Positions 1 to 11,360 of a DNA stretch of 64,000 nucleotides are shown here, in pieces; the stretch's first letter is position 1; each line of letters opens with the position of its first letter. A program made the translations under genes and the position numbers. The stretch comes from Trichopria drosophilae (lineage: Eukaryota > Arthropoda > Insecta > Hymenoptera > Diapriidae). The stretch is taken from positions 98,302,501 through 98,366,500 of the forward strand of contig CM059585.1 in the NCBI GenBank assembly GCA_030407085.1, written 5' to 3'. The notes beneath the pieces are model-generated. The model ran no database searches and was not told the origin of the DNA. It saw nothing but the letters and a program-made list of their open reading frames with translations.

Positions 1-645
1 AAATAAGTAAAAGGATTTACAATATCAGAGGTAAATAAATGAAGAGACACTGATATGCTTCCACACCATACTTTATTATCCTCTAGACTGATTCTCTCAA
101 TCATCTTACATTTCCGCGATTCCTTTGCTTTTTCCCTTCCCTACGTTTTCTTAATCTATTTTCCCACTTTTTCAAACGCCCTTCCTTTCATTCGGTATTT
201 ACATTGCAATTCCCCGTAACCACGCTCGACCAATAATAAACAATAACAAATCGACACGCTTTATTTATTATTACTCCTCTTTCTAACAATTATTACTGTT
301 GTTTTATGTTTTTTCTTTTGCTTATATTCTTTTTTAACGCAGAAAAGCAACTCTAAACACAAAGTAACACTTGGTTGGATAAGGAGAATTAAAAATGTTA
401 ATTATATATTAAAAAATTGTTTATTGGGGTGCTTAAAATTATTAATAAGTATACATTCATTAGTAATTAATTATTCCAATTTATAGAGTAATTACAACAC
501 TATCTTATAACATTACAAATATGTAACTTTCATATAACATTTTCATTACAATACATATCACATTTTTTTATTTTTCAATTACAATTGGTTTCTAATTAAT
601 TATTACGTTTTGTTAATTTCTGGGTTTTTTATTCTTTTTCTCCCT
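1..645. other. AT-rich stretch, no gene seen
   Basis: No ORF with protein-like composition, no RNA gene and no clear repeat was found. The stretch is AT-rich with short homopolymers and looks like intergenic or intronic DNA. Confidence 0.5.
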
Positions 646-659
646 TTTGGGTTATGTAA

Positions 660-945
660 TAAAAATATTCATTTTAAAAACGAAAAAAAAACCGTCAACT
701 AAAGGGTTGGCAGAAAAAAAGCCCCTCAATAAAAGACCGGATAAAACAGCCTTGGAAAAAACATCCCACGTAAAAAAAGACCTGGAAATAACAACCTTGG
801 AAAAAACGGCCCACGAAAAAAAACACCAGGGGAAAAACTCCCCGGAAAAAAAAATTACTTTTCTCAATTATCAGATTTTTTTTCAGGGTTTCTTTTTCCA
901 GGGCTATTCTTTTCTGCGCTTTTTTTTCTGGGCTTTTTTCTCCTA
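660..945. repeat. Foldback built of degenerate short units
   Basis: The left half repeats a degenerate unit of roughly 18 bases with the pattern ccnggaaaaaa. The right half carries the reverse complement (tttttccaggg, ttttctgggc), so the block folds on itself. The ORF that runs through it is rich in Lys, Thr and Glu and then Phe only because of the repeat, so I do not call it a gene. A related GTCGGCTTTTCGAC-type minisatellite lies at 53140-53290. Confidence 0.6.
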
Positions 946-1018
946 GAACCCAACTAAAGAACACTATAAAATGTTTGCATAAAAAAGACTGCAAGAACGA
1001 ACAAGAGGGCAGTGCCTT

Positions 1019-1129
1019 CATTCTGTAACTCGTTATTACGAATAACGTCGACGTTATGACAATTCCAACCAACCACGGTCCAGGATATTGTCGTTATCGA
1101 CGTTATTCGTAATAACGAGTTACAGAATC
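1019..1129. repeat. Near-perfect hairpin, ~42-bp arms
   Basis: The left arm (about 1019-1061) and right arm (about 1089-1129) are inverted copies that differ by about a 2-base indel. They enclose a loop of about 27 bases. Both outer ends read attctgtaactcg when read inward. It could be a tiny foldback/MITE or a structured RNA element; no target duplication was identified. Confidence 0.75.
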
Positions 1130-2835
1130 CGGCTACAGTTGAGTTGAGATCTCCTGATTTGTTTACAAACACTACGTTTTCCAAGAAGCTGCATCGAATG
1201 GGAAAAGTCGCCCATTCTGGCAACTATTGTAGGAATATAAACAAATACTATTTTAAGATAAAGATGCATCGTTTATAATATACAGTAGACAGAGATTGTG
1301 ATCTTTACAATTATTTACTTATTTATATTTATTTGGAGGAGTTATGATACTTACTGCATTGCCTATACAGACCTTGAGGTTATCGGAGTTATGTTCATTG
1401 GTGCCGCACGTTTTCTTAAAAATTGCGTATCTGCCTCATTTTTCGGTCAACGGCTTTCAAAATTTCCTAAAAACTTAATTGCTATGTAATAAAACAAATG
1501 TTTCACTGGAAGTTCTTTAAACCTTGAAGTTTCTTCGATTCTTTTTGCCGCAGAAGATGAATAAACCAGTTTACTGGCACTTAAAAAAAATAAATAAATA
1601 AAAAATAGCCGAGAATTTTGTAATTTGTAAAAATTTTCGGTAAAAAATGGACGAGTTCTGACAGTTGAGGTTTTAAAAAGATATTAAACTTTGAAGACCA
1701 AAATTTTTATTTATGTACGTCTTTTCGGTGCGTAAAGTAAACTTTACGCACTCGATTATACTTTAAGCACGAAAAAGCCGTACGTAAACAATATTTCGGC
1801 ACACGTGTGTGTGTAAAGTTCTTTACGCATACGCCCTTGTATCGAAAACTACTATTTTTTAATTATATTATTTAAAAATAATAAATAAAAAAAGTGTAAA
1901 GAGAAAAAAGTTGTCTTTTTAAATTCTTTACAAGGTGGTACTGGTAAAATATCGAAATCAAAAGAAAAATTTTCTCCTCGTCTTAGCCTCTGGAACAATA
2001 CTTTTACGGCTTTTCGAGTGTGCGACCGATTACTGCATTGGAGGGCTCAATTATTGTAGTGCACATAATTAATGGCGTTTAAATTGGTAACGTGAGAATA
2101 GATACACGTGTAAACATATTTTATGTAGAAAATCCCGTGCACGATTAGTCACGTATAGAGGTAGCTCTGGGACCCGCCAATTCAATACTTTGTCCTGACC
2201 TACGGACTTTAGTCGAAGTAACAAAACATCGTGCAAGATAAGGCAGGACCAAGGAATCAGTGCGCTCTACGTGACTTTACCGAGGAAAAACTGCGGAAAA
2301 TTCTGATCGATATATTGTAACGATAATTTTATTGTCAGATAAATTGTAACAATAAACCACTAGACTCAGATGTCTACCTGCTGCGCATATGCCGTGCATG
2401 CCGTCCAAGCCGGGTGTATCCCATGCGGTCGTCCCTCAAAGTTGTCGGTCCAAGTTTTCTTAAGAGGAAACTTTCTGCCAAGGAAGATGATCGTAGGTTA
2501 AATGCTCTTAAAATATCACAACCATGAAATTTATTTGAAGCCTTAATTTTTATTTACAAATATTAAATATTATTTACAGACCAGTATCAAAGGCAGGTCT
2601 GCCGGCACCGCTATTTGGTACACAATTAGAAAACAGTATTAATAAACAGATTACAAAAGTAATTTTGCGTCCTTGCAACATTGAATTACATATAACAATA
2701 CATATTTAAAAATTAATTAGTAGATACTGAATATGCTATTTTGATGGACGAGTGAAAGCCATCTTAACACATTCCAATTTTGTAATAAGTTTTAAATAAC
2801 AAAGCACGCAGAATATAAACGACATTACGTACGAA
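1130..2835. other. Non-coding stretch with one small palindrome
   Basis: No supported gene. A cluster of the motif ctttacgca around 1713-1830 forms an inverted repeat (listed separately). The segment 2160-2480 is somewhat richer in GC but gives no protein-like ORF. The part just before 2836 probably holds the 3'UTR of the PDZ-WW gene (minus strand). Confidence 0.4.
1713..1793. repeat. Palindromic cluster with gtgcgtaaagt core
   Basis: The core at 1729-1752 has perfect 11-base arms, gtgcgtaaagt and its complement, around two A residues. Looser outer arms (tacgtcttttcgg and ccgtacgta) extend the inverted repeat to about 80 bases. Its function is unknown. Confidence 0.5.
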
Positions 2836-3714
2836 TCATTTGCATTGAAAGCATGCTGAAATTCGAGGATCGATGAACGTGGTCGATCGTGATATATGAT
2901 CTATATAATAAATTTCGCCTTCGGGTGTGTAAGCAAGTTCCCACCCATCTGGCAAAGGGCCTATTGCTCTGCTAATAATCTCAGGTATGGATAAACTATT
3001 TTCGAACATTTCTTTCCCCGGACTTAGTTTCTTAGGTACCATTTCGGAACCCCGCATAGTACGCTTAGAAATTTGTACATCGGCTAATGTGAATTCTGGT
3101 AATGTCTCTGCATTATCCGTGGAATAGATTTCGTTGCTGATTACGTCTCCTCTCTGCTTGTTAGAAAAGAAGGATTGATCCATCGATCGTTTTTGTCGGC
3201 TATCATCGAGATATTCCTGCTTCTTATGGTTGACTGCCGTATCTGCATCATTATCGACATTCTTGTCGGCATATTTCTGAGGTTGAGATGGAGCTGTATC
3301 ATGACATACGATTTTACTATTCGCTTTTACGCGGATGGTTTCCATTAATTGGTGCTGGAGCGGGCCGTTGTGCGCGTTACAGCTTAGCAATCCCTCGTCA
3401 GATTCAGACATTCTTAGAACATCCACAATTACTCTATTTCCATTGTTAAATAATTGACAGACTTGATCGTATGTCATAGTCATAACCGAAACTCCGTTTA
3501 CCGCAATAATGTTATCGCCTACCTTCAATCCCGCTTGGTCAGCACGGTCACCAGGAGCAATGCGGGAAATTTGAACTCTATTTTCCCCAAGGGGATTATT
3601 ACTACTTTCACCAGCTAACTCGAAACCATATCCTGACGGGGATCGCGCCATGCATACTCGAATTGCAGATATTAATTGCCGTTGTGGTAAAGTGGGATAA
3701 CCAGAACACTCCAT
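2836..3714 (-). CDS. PDZ-WW domain adaptor protein
   Basis: Reads as a 292-residue protein. An N-terminal PDZ domain (about residues 18-102) has a carboxylate-binding loop GYGFEL at 28-33 and an AGLKVGD turn. A linker rich in charged and polar residues follows, then a C-terminal WW domain (about 254-284) containing LPDGWELAY and IYYIDH. PDZ domains bind C-terminal peptides and WW domains bind proline-rich motifs, so a cytoplasmic scaffold role is inferred. The WW resembles that of MAGI proteins, but the order PDZ then WW is that of syntaxin-binding protein 4 (Synip); I cannot choose between them. The second WW tryptophan is Phe (TTFIDP). The start is ATG at 3714, 9 bases after a good acceptor (tttatttcag) at 3724-3725; the longer frame reaching 3753 is intron read-through. 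Confidence 0.8.
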   Translation of the reverse strand: MECSGYPTLPQRQLISAIRVCMARSPSGYGFELAGESSNNPLGENRVQISRIAPGDRADQAGLKVGDNIIAVNGVSVMTMTYDQVCQLFNNGNRVIVDVLRMSESDEGLLSCNAHNGPLQHQLMETIRVKANSKIVCHDTAPSQPQKYADKNVDNDADTAVNHKKQEYLDDSRQKRSMDQSFFSNKQRGDVISNEIYSTDNAETLPEFTLADVQISKRTMRGSEMVPKKLSPGKEMFENSLSIPEIISRAIGPLPDGWELAYTPEGEIYYIDHISRSTTFIDPRISACFQCK

Positions 3715-3826
3715 CGTCAGTTTCTGAAATAAAATAAAATCAGATGAAAGCATTCACAAAAAAACAGTTTATACCACCATGTTATCATAATAAAAAGAAA
3801 TACAATATCGTATTAATTAAGTTAAA

Positions 3827-3829
<3 letters not shown>

Positions 3830-3883
<54 letters not shown>
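3830..3883. repeat. (TA)n microsatellite
   Basis: Uninterrupted alternating TA of about 54 bases inside the proposed first intron of the PDZ-WW gene. Confidence 0.97.
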
Positions 3884-3888
<5 letters not shown>

Positions 3889-3931
3889 ATAAAATACATA
3901 TATTTTATTAATGCCGTGTATGTATACTCAC

Positions 3932-4005
3932 TTAGAGAACGCTGAGAACACGTCGTTGCTCGTACTGTATTACCCGAACTAGCAGATTCTCATGTTATAT
4001 AAGAA
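3932..4005 (-). promoter_or_regulatory. Possible TATA promoter and 5'UTR exon
   Basis: On the minus strand a TATA-like ttatataac lies at about 3995-4003, with a plausible start around 3965-3975. The short exon ends at a consensus donor, GTGAGT, at 3926-3931. Splicing to the acceptor at 3724-3725 would give a two-exon 5' end for the PDZ-WW gene with an intron of 208 bases. This rests on motif reading only, without transcript support. Confidence 0.3.
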
Positions 4006-4299
4006 ACCGGCATGTTAAGAAATGGTCTCTTTACTAAGAATTAATTTCCAAAGATATCTATGTACAGGTACAGGTCTAATAAATCAAATTTAAAAACTCG
4101 AAGATGTAACGAAAACATAATACAAGATGATAAATATTTATTTACATATACATATACGCGCCTCTACCCCACAGTATGAATCCTTAAACCCCTTCAGTCC
4201 CATCACATAGATCTTTTAATTCTTGCCGTTTTTATAGCCCTTTGATTCAGGTAGCGTTTGAAATCCTTCGACTTGGAAGATCAATAATAATATGGTTGA

Positions 4300-4580
4300 A
4301 AAAATTATAAATATATGGGTCATTCCATGTAAAATTTACAATCAAAATTTTTTTTCAATGGAATATATTTTTTTTTACATTTCTTGCTTCTGACAAAAAA
4401 ATAAAATATACACGTTTTCTTATTTGAATATGATATTCAATATTTTGCAGATACGATTTTTCAACATTTTCAAGAAAAGGAAAAAGTAACTTTTGGAAAT
4501 GCCTGTAACTCGAAAAGTATTCATTGTACAACAAATATTACGAGGAATAAAAGTTTCCTATTGATTTAAACTTTCGGCCG
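4300..4580 (+). repeat. Left arm of a 7-kb inverted repeat pair
   Basis: About 280 bases are repeated in inverted orientation at 11090-11360. Shared landmarks include tcattccatgtaaaatt against aatttcacgtggatga, caatggaat, ttgaatatgatattcaata and aactcgaaaagtattcattg. The pair encloses the LINE at 5202-10922. It may be the TIR pair of a large DNA element or two opposed copies of one dispersed repeat. Confidence 0.75.
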
Positions 4581-5201
4581 AAACTGAAATAAAAATTTGT
4601 AAAGTTTTTTAATCCATAAGTTTGAGAATTTTTATAAACAATTTAGATTATATCAGATTCGTTATGTTTTTTTGTTACTATTTTGCACTGAAAATACGTA
4701 TTCAAGTCTGTAGAAGATACTGTAAATATTTCAGAATGGTTGTTCCGTGACGGTTGAAGCGAGCAGTCATGCGTGCTTGTGTTCTTCACAGTAATTATTT
4801 CTGATTCCCCCACTCGTTGTGATTACCATCTTTAAGTGCAATGCTAAGCGGACAGTTGATTTATTATGCATCATTTACACATTTTGGATTTCAAAATTGC
4901 CTTTTGGACGATAAATTTTTGCACTTCTCTGCAAGAGACTAGACCATCGGAAATCTGCACTGTACCAACCGTTACGGCTTTGCAATCAAAGGAAGCATAG
5001 ACATAAAATTTTACCAGAGACAGATCCATCTTATTTAATCATTTTTGGCATACAGGATATTTTACCAAGTGACTGAGCTTTTTGGCCTATGTTTTTAATA
5101 GTAATTGTACACGATATCTGTTCGAAAAGTGAAATAATTATAATCGTTTAGAATCGTTCAACAGTTCCAAGAATTAATAGTCCATATCTGACGCGTGCGC
5201 A

Positions 5202-6360
5202 ATGTCATTTTCTTCAGCGAACTCGGAACAAATGGAACTCATGTCTTCTGACATTTGTATTTACTGTTTAAGCAATGTCCCGCCTGCCTCGGAACATTGT
5301 TCCTTGTGCACACGACCTGCCCATGCAAAGTGTATAACATCTGCGAATAGAGTAACAACCGGTGAATTTCGATGTTGCGTAGTCTCGGAACCTGTTGAAA
5401 GTGCAACTGTTAATATTAATCCCGACGAGACTCTGGATTTAAACCCAAATGTGGTAGTAAAACCGAAACGTGGGGGCAGACCGAAACGTCAACGAATTGA
5501 TGATGGCACGCCATCCTCAGCTTCAGTTGATGTTACTTTCCAAGAACTCATCCTTAGTAAACTGGAGAATTTTGACTCTCGATTTTCTCTTACGGACCGA
5601 TTGATCGATAAGGCCTCTGGAGTTATGGTGAAAAAATTCGACCAGTTTTCGTTAGAAATTAGGTCCATCGTTGAAGATCAAAATCGCCGACTCGAGACCA
5701 TCGAGCGGATAACCGAAGAAAAGTCTCAAGAAATAAAGGAGCTGCAGGCGCAAGTTTCATCTCTGTCGCAGGAAAACAAGCGATTAGTCGATCAAAACTA
5801 TAAAATCGACTCACGTCTGTCATCTATCGAGTCATTTGAGAACCAATGCAACCTCGTTATCAGTGGTGTACCTGAAGTGGATAATGAGGCTCTTGTTGAC
5901 ACAATATGCACTATCGCCGCGGCTATCAATGTTCCCCTCCTTCCTTCAGAGGTGGAACGCGCTGGCTGAATGCCCCACCCTCGGGCTTCCCCGAGGAATA
6001 CGAAATCTTCGAATACAGCTGAATTTCCGTCTACGAGTATATTGACTGCGCCCGTCGAACAAATTACAACCACACGTCCTCGCAACATTTTCGTGCGTCT
6101 TATGTCGCGTGTGAAAAGAAATACAATTCTTCAGTATCAGAAATACAATTTCCTTTGGAAATGACCATCGAGAAATTTTTATTAATGATTATTTACCTCA
6201 CGATCGTTATACACTATTGAGGAAAACACAAGAGTATGCTAAACATAATGGGTTAAAGGTAATTCGTCGTGGTTCATCATTTTACATAAAATCTCCGAAA
6301 GGGACCACACGGTGCATAAATTCTCCTAAGGACCTGGAGGGGTTCCCCAATAATGATTGA
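5202..6360 (+). pseudogene. LINE ORF1 protein, broken
   Basis: Residues 1-60 hold a PHD/RING-like set of ligands: Cys19/22, Cys33/36, His41/Cys44, Cys58/59. A basic stretch, a heptad-rich coiled coil (about 145-210) and the start of an RRM-like region (NLVISGVPEV) follow. An in-frame TGA at 5967-5969 interrupts the frame and looks like a CGA-to-TGA change, because the frame continues sensibly to about 6162. A frameshift then moves the C-terminal domain (NDYLPHDRYTLLRKTQ) into another frame ending in TGA at 6358-6360. ORF1 proteins bind element RNA as multimers. This copy could not make a full product. Confidence 0.8.
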
Positions 6361-9300
6361 CAACTACCTTGCAGCACTTCATCTAGCCTACCGACACGTC
6401 ATCGAAATCGTCGTAGTCACCTCCGTAGCAACGGTCAAGGTAGCACACTTGGAAATTTATCCGTTTACTACCAAAATGCAAGAGGAATCCGTACCAAACT
6501 ATCCAATATTTGCAACAATGTGACTAGTCTTCAACCATCCCCGGACGTTATAATATTAACGGAAACTTGGCTACATAACGACATTGCGGATTCTGAATTG
6601 GGCTTCCTCGGTTATTTCGTTTTTCGATCGGACAGAGCATTGACTCCACAACAGCGTGGAGGCGGAGTACTGGTGGCCGTCAAATCGTCTATTTCGTGTA
6701 ACCTTGTATCGTCATTTTCGTTAGATAAATCCGAACATATATGTATATCTCTTGCATCACACCTCGGTCGATTATTAATCTCAGCTTCTTATTTTTCGCC
6801 AACAGCTACTGCTCAAGATTATAATTTATTTGTAAACTCTATTGAAGACATTTCATTAAAACTTAGGGCCAGTCATTGGATATTAGCTGGTGATTTCAAT
6901 CTTCCGAACGTGGTTTGGGATAACAACGTGACCTCAGGATTCCGAACTACGAGTTATATTCCTCCCGACACTAAGATTGCCGTAAACACTTGTAGCGATC
7001 TGTTCTCGTTTCTGGAAGTGACTCAATATTTCCCTGCACTCCCCAGCAAGGGTTATACTCTCGACTTATTTATGTCATCTGTTCCTAATACCCAATACAA
7101 TAGTCCAGATTACCTTATTCCATCAGATCAGCATCACACCCATGCCCATTTCTTTTTACCGCATCAGCACGAGAATATGTCTGATTATAACTTTGTTTCT
7201 TACCATTTTAAGAGTGCTGACTTTGCTGGGCTGAACAGGGAGTTGAGTACAAATAACTGGGATGTCATACAAAATACTGATCTAGACGAGTCCATATCTT
7301 CGTTTTATAATATATTATACGAAATCATACCGAAGTATGTTCGCAAGTTGCGCCTAACCTCAAGACACTTCCCACCGTGGTTTAACCCTGAATTAAAATC
7401 TCTGATCTTTGAAAAGAAACTCGCGCATCGTAAGTGGAAGAGCACACAATCTTTAGCGAATTTTATTGTATTTAAAAAACTTAGAGCGTCATGCATTAAG
7501 CTCTCCAAAGCACTCCATAAAAGTTATATTAGAGATATTGAGGAAAAATCCAGGACAAATATTAATTCGTTCTGGTCATTTGTGAACAATTCTAGAAAAT
7601 GTAATGTTTTGCCGCCGAGTATGAACTATCGCGATAGACTGGCGCAAGATAATTATGGTATTGTAAACTTATTCGGGAAATACTTTAACTCGGTTTATTC
7701 ATTACCGTATACTTTGCATCCGGTTATTGAGCACTATGTCTCTGGTGATTCGATCGATAATTTCAGAATCTCTTTGCCTGAACTTGAGACGGCGATAATG
7801 AATCTTAAATCTTCTTGCACGCTGGGGTCTGCCGGAATACCAGCTATTTTTATCAAAAACTGTGCAACTTCATTACTCAAACCTCTTAACTATCTTTTTA
7901 ATGCTTCGCTTGACAATGGAGTATTTCCATCAAAATGGAAGGCCACGTTTATCACTCCGATTTTCAAGAATGGGCTTAAGAGTATGATTGAAAATTATCG
8001 ACCGATTGCAGTGATTAGCTGTATACCTAAACTTTTAGACTCCATCATAGCGTTGAAATTTGCAGAAGCTCTAAAAAACATAATCGTCGCAAATCAACAT
8101 GGGTTTTGTAAAAACAAGTCCACTGTCACGAATTTATTACTGTTCTCAGATTTCGTTACTAACTCATTTGTGCATAATAACCAGGTAGACACCATCTATT
8201 TAGATTTCTCAAAAGCATTTGATTGTTTGAATCATTCGGTATTGTTGAGCAAGATTAATCGTTTGGGTTTCTCTGGTGTTTTCATGAGATGGATGAAATC
8301 ATACTCAACAGGTAGGTCTCAGCGCGTAAAGATTAAAAACTTTATGTCGGAACCTTTTACGGTTCCATCAGGAGTCCCGCAAGGCTCACACTTGGGCCCC
8401 ATTCTATTTATCTTGTTCATTAACGACATCTCAGATTGTATTCGATTTTCCAAATTTTTAATATACGCGGACGACATAAAACTTTTCACGAAAGTTTTAT
8501 CACCCAGTGATGCATCAAATCTGCAAAGAGATTTGCACTCTGTGGCTGAGTGGGCGAGTCAAAATGGACTAACTTTGAATACCGACAAATGTAAAGTACT
8601 GTCTTTCACTCGTCGGACAGAAAAATTTGAATTTTTATATAAATTATCGGGAAAGTCACTCTCTAGGGTCAACCAACACATAGACCTTGCTGTTCTAATG
8701 TGCTCTAATTTTACATTCAAAGGCCATCTAACTCTTGCTCGCTCGAAAGCTTCAAAGATGGTGGGATTCATAAGTAGAAGCACAAAAGATTTTCATAACC
8801 CGCTAACAATTGCTTATCTCGTTCGATCATTAGTTATTCCATACTTTCTGTACGCATCGCCTATTTGGACACCATATACAAACTCTGATTTCGAGATGCT
8901 CGAAAGTATTCAAAGACCAGCCCTCAGATACCTCTCTTTTAAGACCGATCATCCCATGACGCGTTTCGATCACAGTTTTGGCAGGCTATCTTTTGAATTC
9001 AAGTTTCCCACTATAAAATCGTTGCATAAATACTATGATATACTAATGGTTTTTCGCATTTTGAATAGTTCTTTGGATTCTAACTTACTTTCATTATTTC
9101 CTCTCAGAAACACCCCCTATCCAATACGTAACCAAAGAACATTATTAGAATTTACTGCCACTCAAAATTACTCTTTTAACTTCCCCACCACTCGTCTGAA
9201 ACGTGCATGGAATGATCTTGATGCGTCAATCCTTACTTTAAATAGTTATAGAAGCTTTAAGAGGGAGGTGGCTATAATCTCCCGTAGTTTTTACACGTAG
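6361..9300 (+). CDS. LINE ORF2: endonuclease-reverse transcriptase
   Basis: One uninterrupted frame from just after the ORF1 stop to TAG at 9298-9300, about 979 codons. The first ATG is unclear; the conserved part begins near VYYQNARGIRTK at about 6463. The APE-like endonuclease shows TETWL, GDFN (6889-6900) and an SDQHH variant of the usual SDHH motif (about 7126). The reverse transcriptase shows LDFSKAFD (about 8197), GVPQGSHLGP and the catalytic YADD (about 8464-8475). ORF2 cleaves target DNA and copies the element RNA. It is in the same frame as the ORF1 C-terminal domain, separated by one TGA. ORF2 itself shows no break, unlike ORF1, so the copy is fairly young or the ORF1 damage is recent. 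Confidence 0.85.
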   Translation, partial: QLPCSTSSSLPTRHRNRRSHLRSNGQGSTLGNLSVYYQNARGIRTKLSNICNNVTSLQPSPDVIILTETWLHNDIADSELGFLGYFVFRSDRALTPQQRGGGVLVAVKSSISCNLVSSFSLDKSEHICISLASHLGRLLISASYFSPTATAQDYNLFVNSIEDISLKLRASHWILAGDFNLPNVVWDNNVTSGFRTTSYIPPDTKIAVNTCSDLFSFLEVTQYFPALPSKGYTLDLFMSSVPNTQYNSPDYLIPSDQHHTHAHFFLPHQHENMSDYNFVSYHFKSADFAGLNRELSTNNWDVIQNTDLDESISSFYNILYEIIPKYVRKLRLTSRHFPPWFNPELKSLIFEKKLAHRKWKSTQSLANFIVFKKLRASCIKLSKALHKSYIRDIEEKSRTNINSFWSFVNNSRKCNVLPPSMNYRDRLAQDNYGIVNLFGKYFNSVYSLPYTLHPVIEHYVSGDSIDNFRISLPELETAIMNLKSSCTLGSAGIPAIFIKNCATSLLKPLNYLFNASLDNGVFPSKWKATFITPIFKNGLKSMIENYRPIAVISCIPKLLDSIIALKFAEALKNIIVANQHGFCKNKSTVTNLLLFSDFVTNSFVHNNQVDTIYLDFSKAFDCLNHSVLLSKINRLGFSGVFMRWMKSYSTGRSQRVKIKNFMSEPFTVPSGVPQGSHLGPILFILFINDISDCIRFSKFLIYADDIKLFTKVLSPSDASNLQRDLHSVAEWASQNGLTLNTDKCKVLSFTRRTEKFEFLYKLSGKSLSRVNQHIDLAVLMCSNFTFKGHLTLARSKASKMVGFISRSTKDFHNPLTIAYLVRSLVIPYFLYASPIWTPYTNSDFEMLESIQRPALRYLSFKTDHPMTRFDHSFGRLSFEFKFPTIKSLHKYYDILMVFRILNSSLDSNLLSLFPLRNTPYPIRNQRTLLEFTATQNYSFNFPTTRLKRAWNDLDASILTLNSYRSFKREVAIISRSFYT

Positions 9301-10922
9301 TGTCTACCAAAGATATTCGTTATTTATTGTAATCGCGTCGAGTAGTTTTAATAATTAGATGTCTATATTTTTATGTTTAATTTATACTGTTATTTTATTT
9401 TTGATCGCCGTTTGCGTCTTGTCTTAGTTACTTATATATTGTGTGAGGGTCCGCTCTATATTTGAATTTCGCGCGCTTGTCCGGGCCCGATTTGGATAAA
9501 TCGCGCCTCCCCCACTCGGCATAAATGTCGCGTTTGGCCGTAGAATAAGTGTGGCGTGACGGAGCGCGGAGAGTTGCGCAGTGAGTGTTGCGTTTTACAC
9601 CTTCGTAAAAATTGTGAAGGAGTTAGTAGGCCGAGATGTTAAATGTCCGAACGCGTGCGAAACAAACTCTTTTCGCAACTTGTCACGACCGAAGCTGGGA
9701 CAACTAAAGCTACGGGGACGGTTTGGATGCCGACGTGGCGAAGAGGGAACTGCATACGGCCCTATTGGGAAACTCGTCTGTGATTTTGGCAAATTGTACC
9801 GGGAGTGTAAAATGTCTGTCGTCGCTTTATTTGCAGTCAATTCCGGTTCCATGCAGACGGTTTTCAGCTAGTCGACGTTCCTGTCATACCTTTCCAGTTC
9901 AACGGTTCGTTTTTCAATCTCCATGGTGGAACGGATATCTCTCCCATCGACGTCATTCAAGTGAGAGAGTTCTACATCGGTATGGTGATTTGGGGACTGC
10001 CACCAAAAGTTTCAATCTGTAGGACGACACCTGTGTTCGAGTTTGGGATGTCTTCTGGGCCATTTCATGCCGGACGGACCACGTGGCTGCCATAACCTCT
10101 ATCTACACTTTGATTGAGGGGTGAAAGAAGTGTTGCAACACCGAGAAGCCTCGAGAGACGTTAGCGAGTAAGAAGAAATTGTAGTCATCCTGGTCACCTT
10201 CCTCTGGGCGAAGGGTTCGAAGCAGGACAAGGCTCAGTTCTGGGATAGTCGACCAACATTTGAGTATCTCCAATCAAATTATGGTATGGTAGACCTTTTA
10301 ATATTTTGTGCTCGGGTCGTCCCACAGTTAAAGAAAAAAGACTTGGTCGGAAATAAGAAAAGCGACGACAAGATTGCGATTAGAGTTTCAAACAAAAAAA
10401 AAAGGAGTTGATTTTGTATATGACAAGTTTACGATAGAATTTCCTGTGTCCAGAAAATAAAGGATACAACGTGACTTCGATCGACTTTTGATCGATTAGA
10501 ACCGAACTAGAATATTTTGTTTCGTGTGGAATACTTAATAGTGTCTTCGCGATAAAATTGGATTCTTTTGTAAGAATTCATTTTTATATGAATGTTGGCA
10601 TGCGAGCCAGGACGTTGCGTGTGTATTTACAATTAAATTGACGAATGTGCAGCGAATGTACCTGAATGTGTGTGTGAACATAACAGTTAGGTTCAACATA
10701 CTTTTTGTTCCTATTTTCGAGGCGAACTTTATGTCACAAGTGTAAAAAAAAAAGACAAGACAAAATCAATAAACTAATGTGGTAATATACAGCAATGTAT
10801 TTCAATAGACAAAAAAAAATCACCACAATTGTATGACTATGTTTCTTTTACAAATGTCTGAATTACAACTGTATTAAGGGCCCTTTGGTCCGTAAATAAA
10901 TAAATACAAATACAAATACAAA
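9301..10922 (+). other. LINE 3' region plus unexplained segment
   Basis: The first ~130 bases read as LINE 3'UTR, and 10850-10922 read as its end (ggccctttggtccgtaaat followed by A-rich repeats). Between them, about 9440-10840 has higher GC, starts with TGTGAGGGTCCG and gives no coherent long protein. It could be a solo LTR or another insertion in the 3'UTR, or simply a long 3'UTR. Confidence 0.45.
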
Positions 10923-11089
10923 TGGACCGTTCATAACTTTGACCTCCGAGTGCGTATGTACTATACGCCAAATTAAATATTCCGCTTTTACAAATTATAA
11001 GGTATCACATTTTGTAATATAAATCACGATTGAGCTCAATCCACCAAATAACTATTTTCAATACGTGCATAAAAAGTGCACTCGGAATA

Positions 11090-11360
11090 CAGCAGTATAC
11101 AGAAAGTTTAAATCAATAGGAAAATTTTAATTCCTTATAACATTTTTTGTGCAATGAATACTTTTCGAGTTACAGGCGTTTCCAAAAGTTGCTTTTTTCT
11201 TTTCTTAAAAATTTGAAAATTCATATCTCAAAAATATTGAATATCATATTCAAATAAAAAAACACGTATATATATTTTTTTTTCAAAAGCAAGAAAAACA
11301 GTATTCCATTGGGAAAAAATGTAGATTGTCAATTTCACGTGGATGATCCATATATTTATT
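11090..11360 (-). repeat. Right arm of the 7-kb inverted repeat pair
   Basis: Inverted copy of 4300-4580. It contains gcaatgaatacttttcgag, ttgaatatcatattcaa and caatttcacgtggatgatcc, the complements of the left arm landmarks. Similarity fades just inside both arms. Confidence 0.75.

Larger units (their letters stand above)
5202..10922 (+). mobile_element. Non-LTR retrotransposon (two-ORF, APE type)
   Basis: The order is ORF1 (PHD-like finger, coiled coil, C-terminal domain), ORF2 (endonuclease plus reverse transcriptase), a long 3' part, then a terminal run of aaataaataaatacaaatacaaa at about 10896-10921. That is the layout of CR1/Jockey-group LINEs, which move by target-primed reverse transcription. 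The 5' end is uncertain and the 5'UTR may begin near 4740. The 3' segment 9440-10840 looks different from the rest and may be a later insertion. Confidence 0.85.

Noticed and set aside
9581..10022. Overlapping ORFs of 96, 85 and 99 residues
   Set aside because: Three overlapping frames on both strands with no domain; the GC content of the segment gives open frames by chance.
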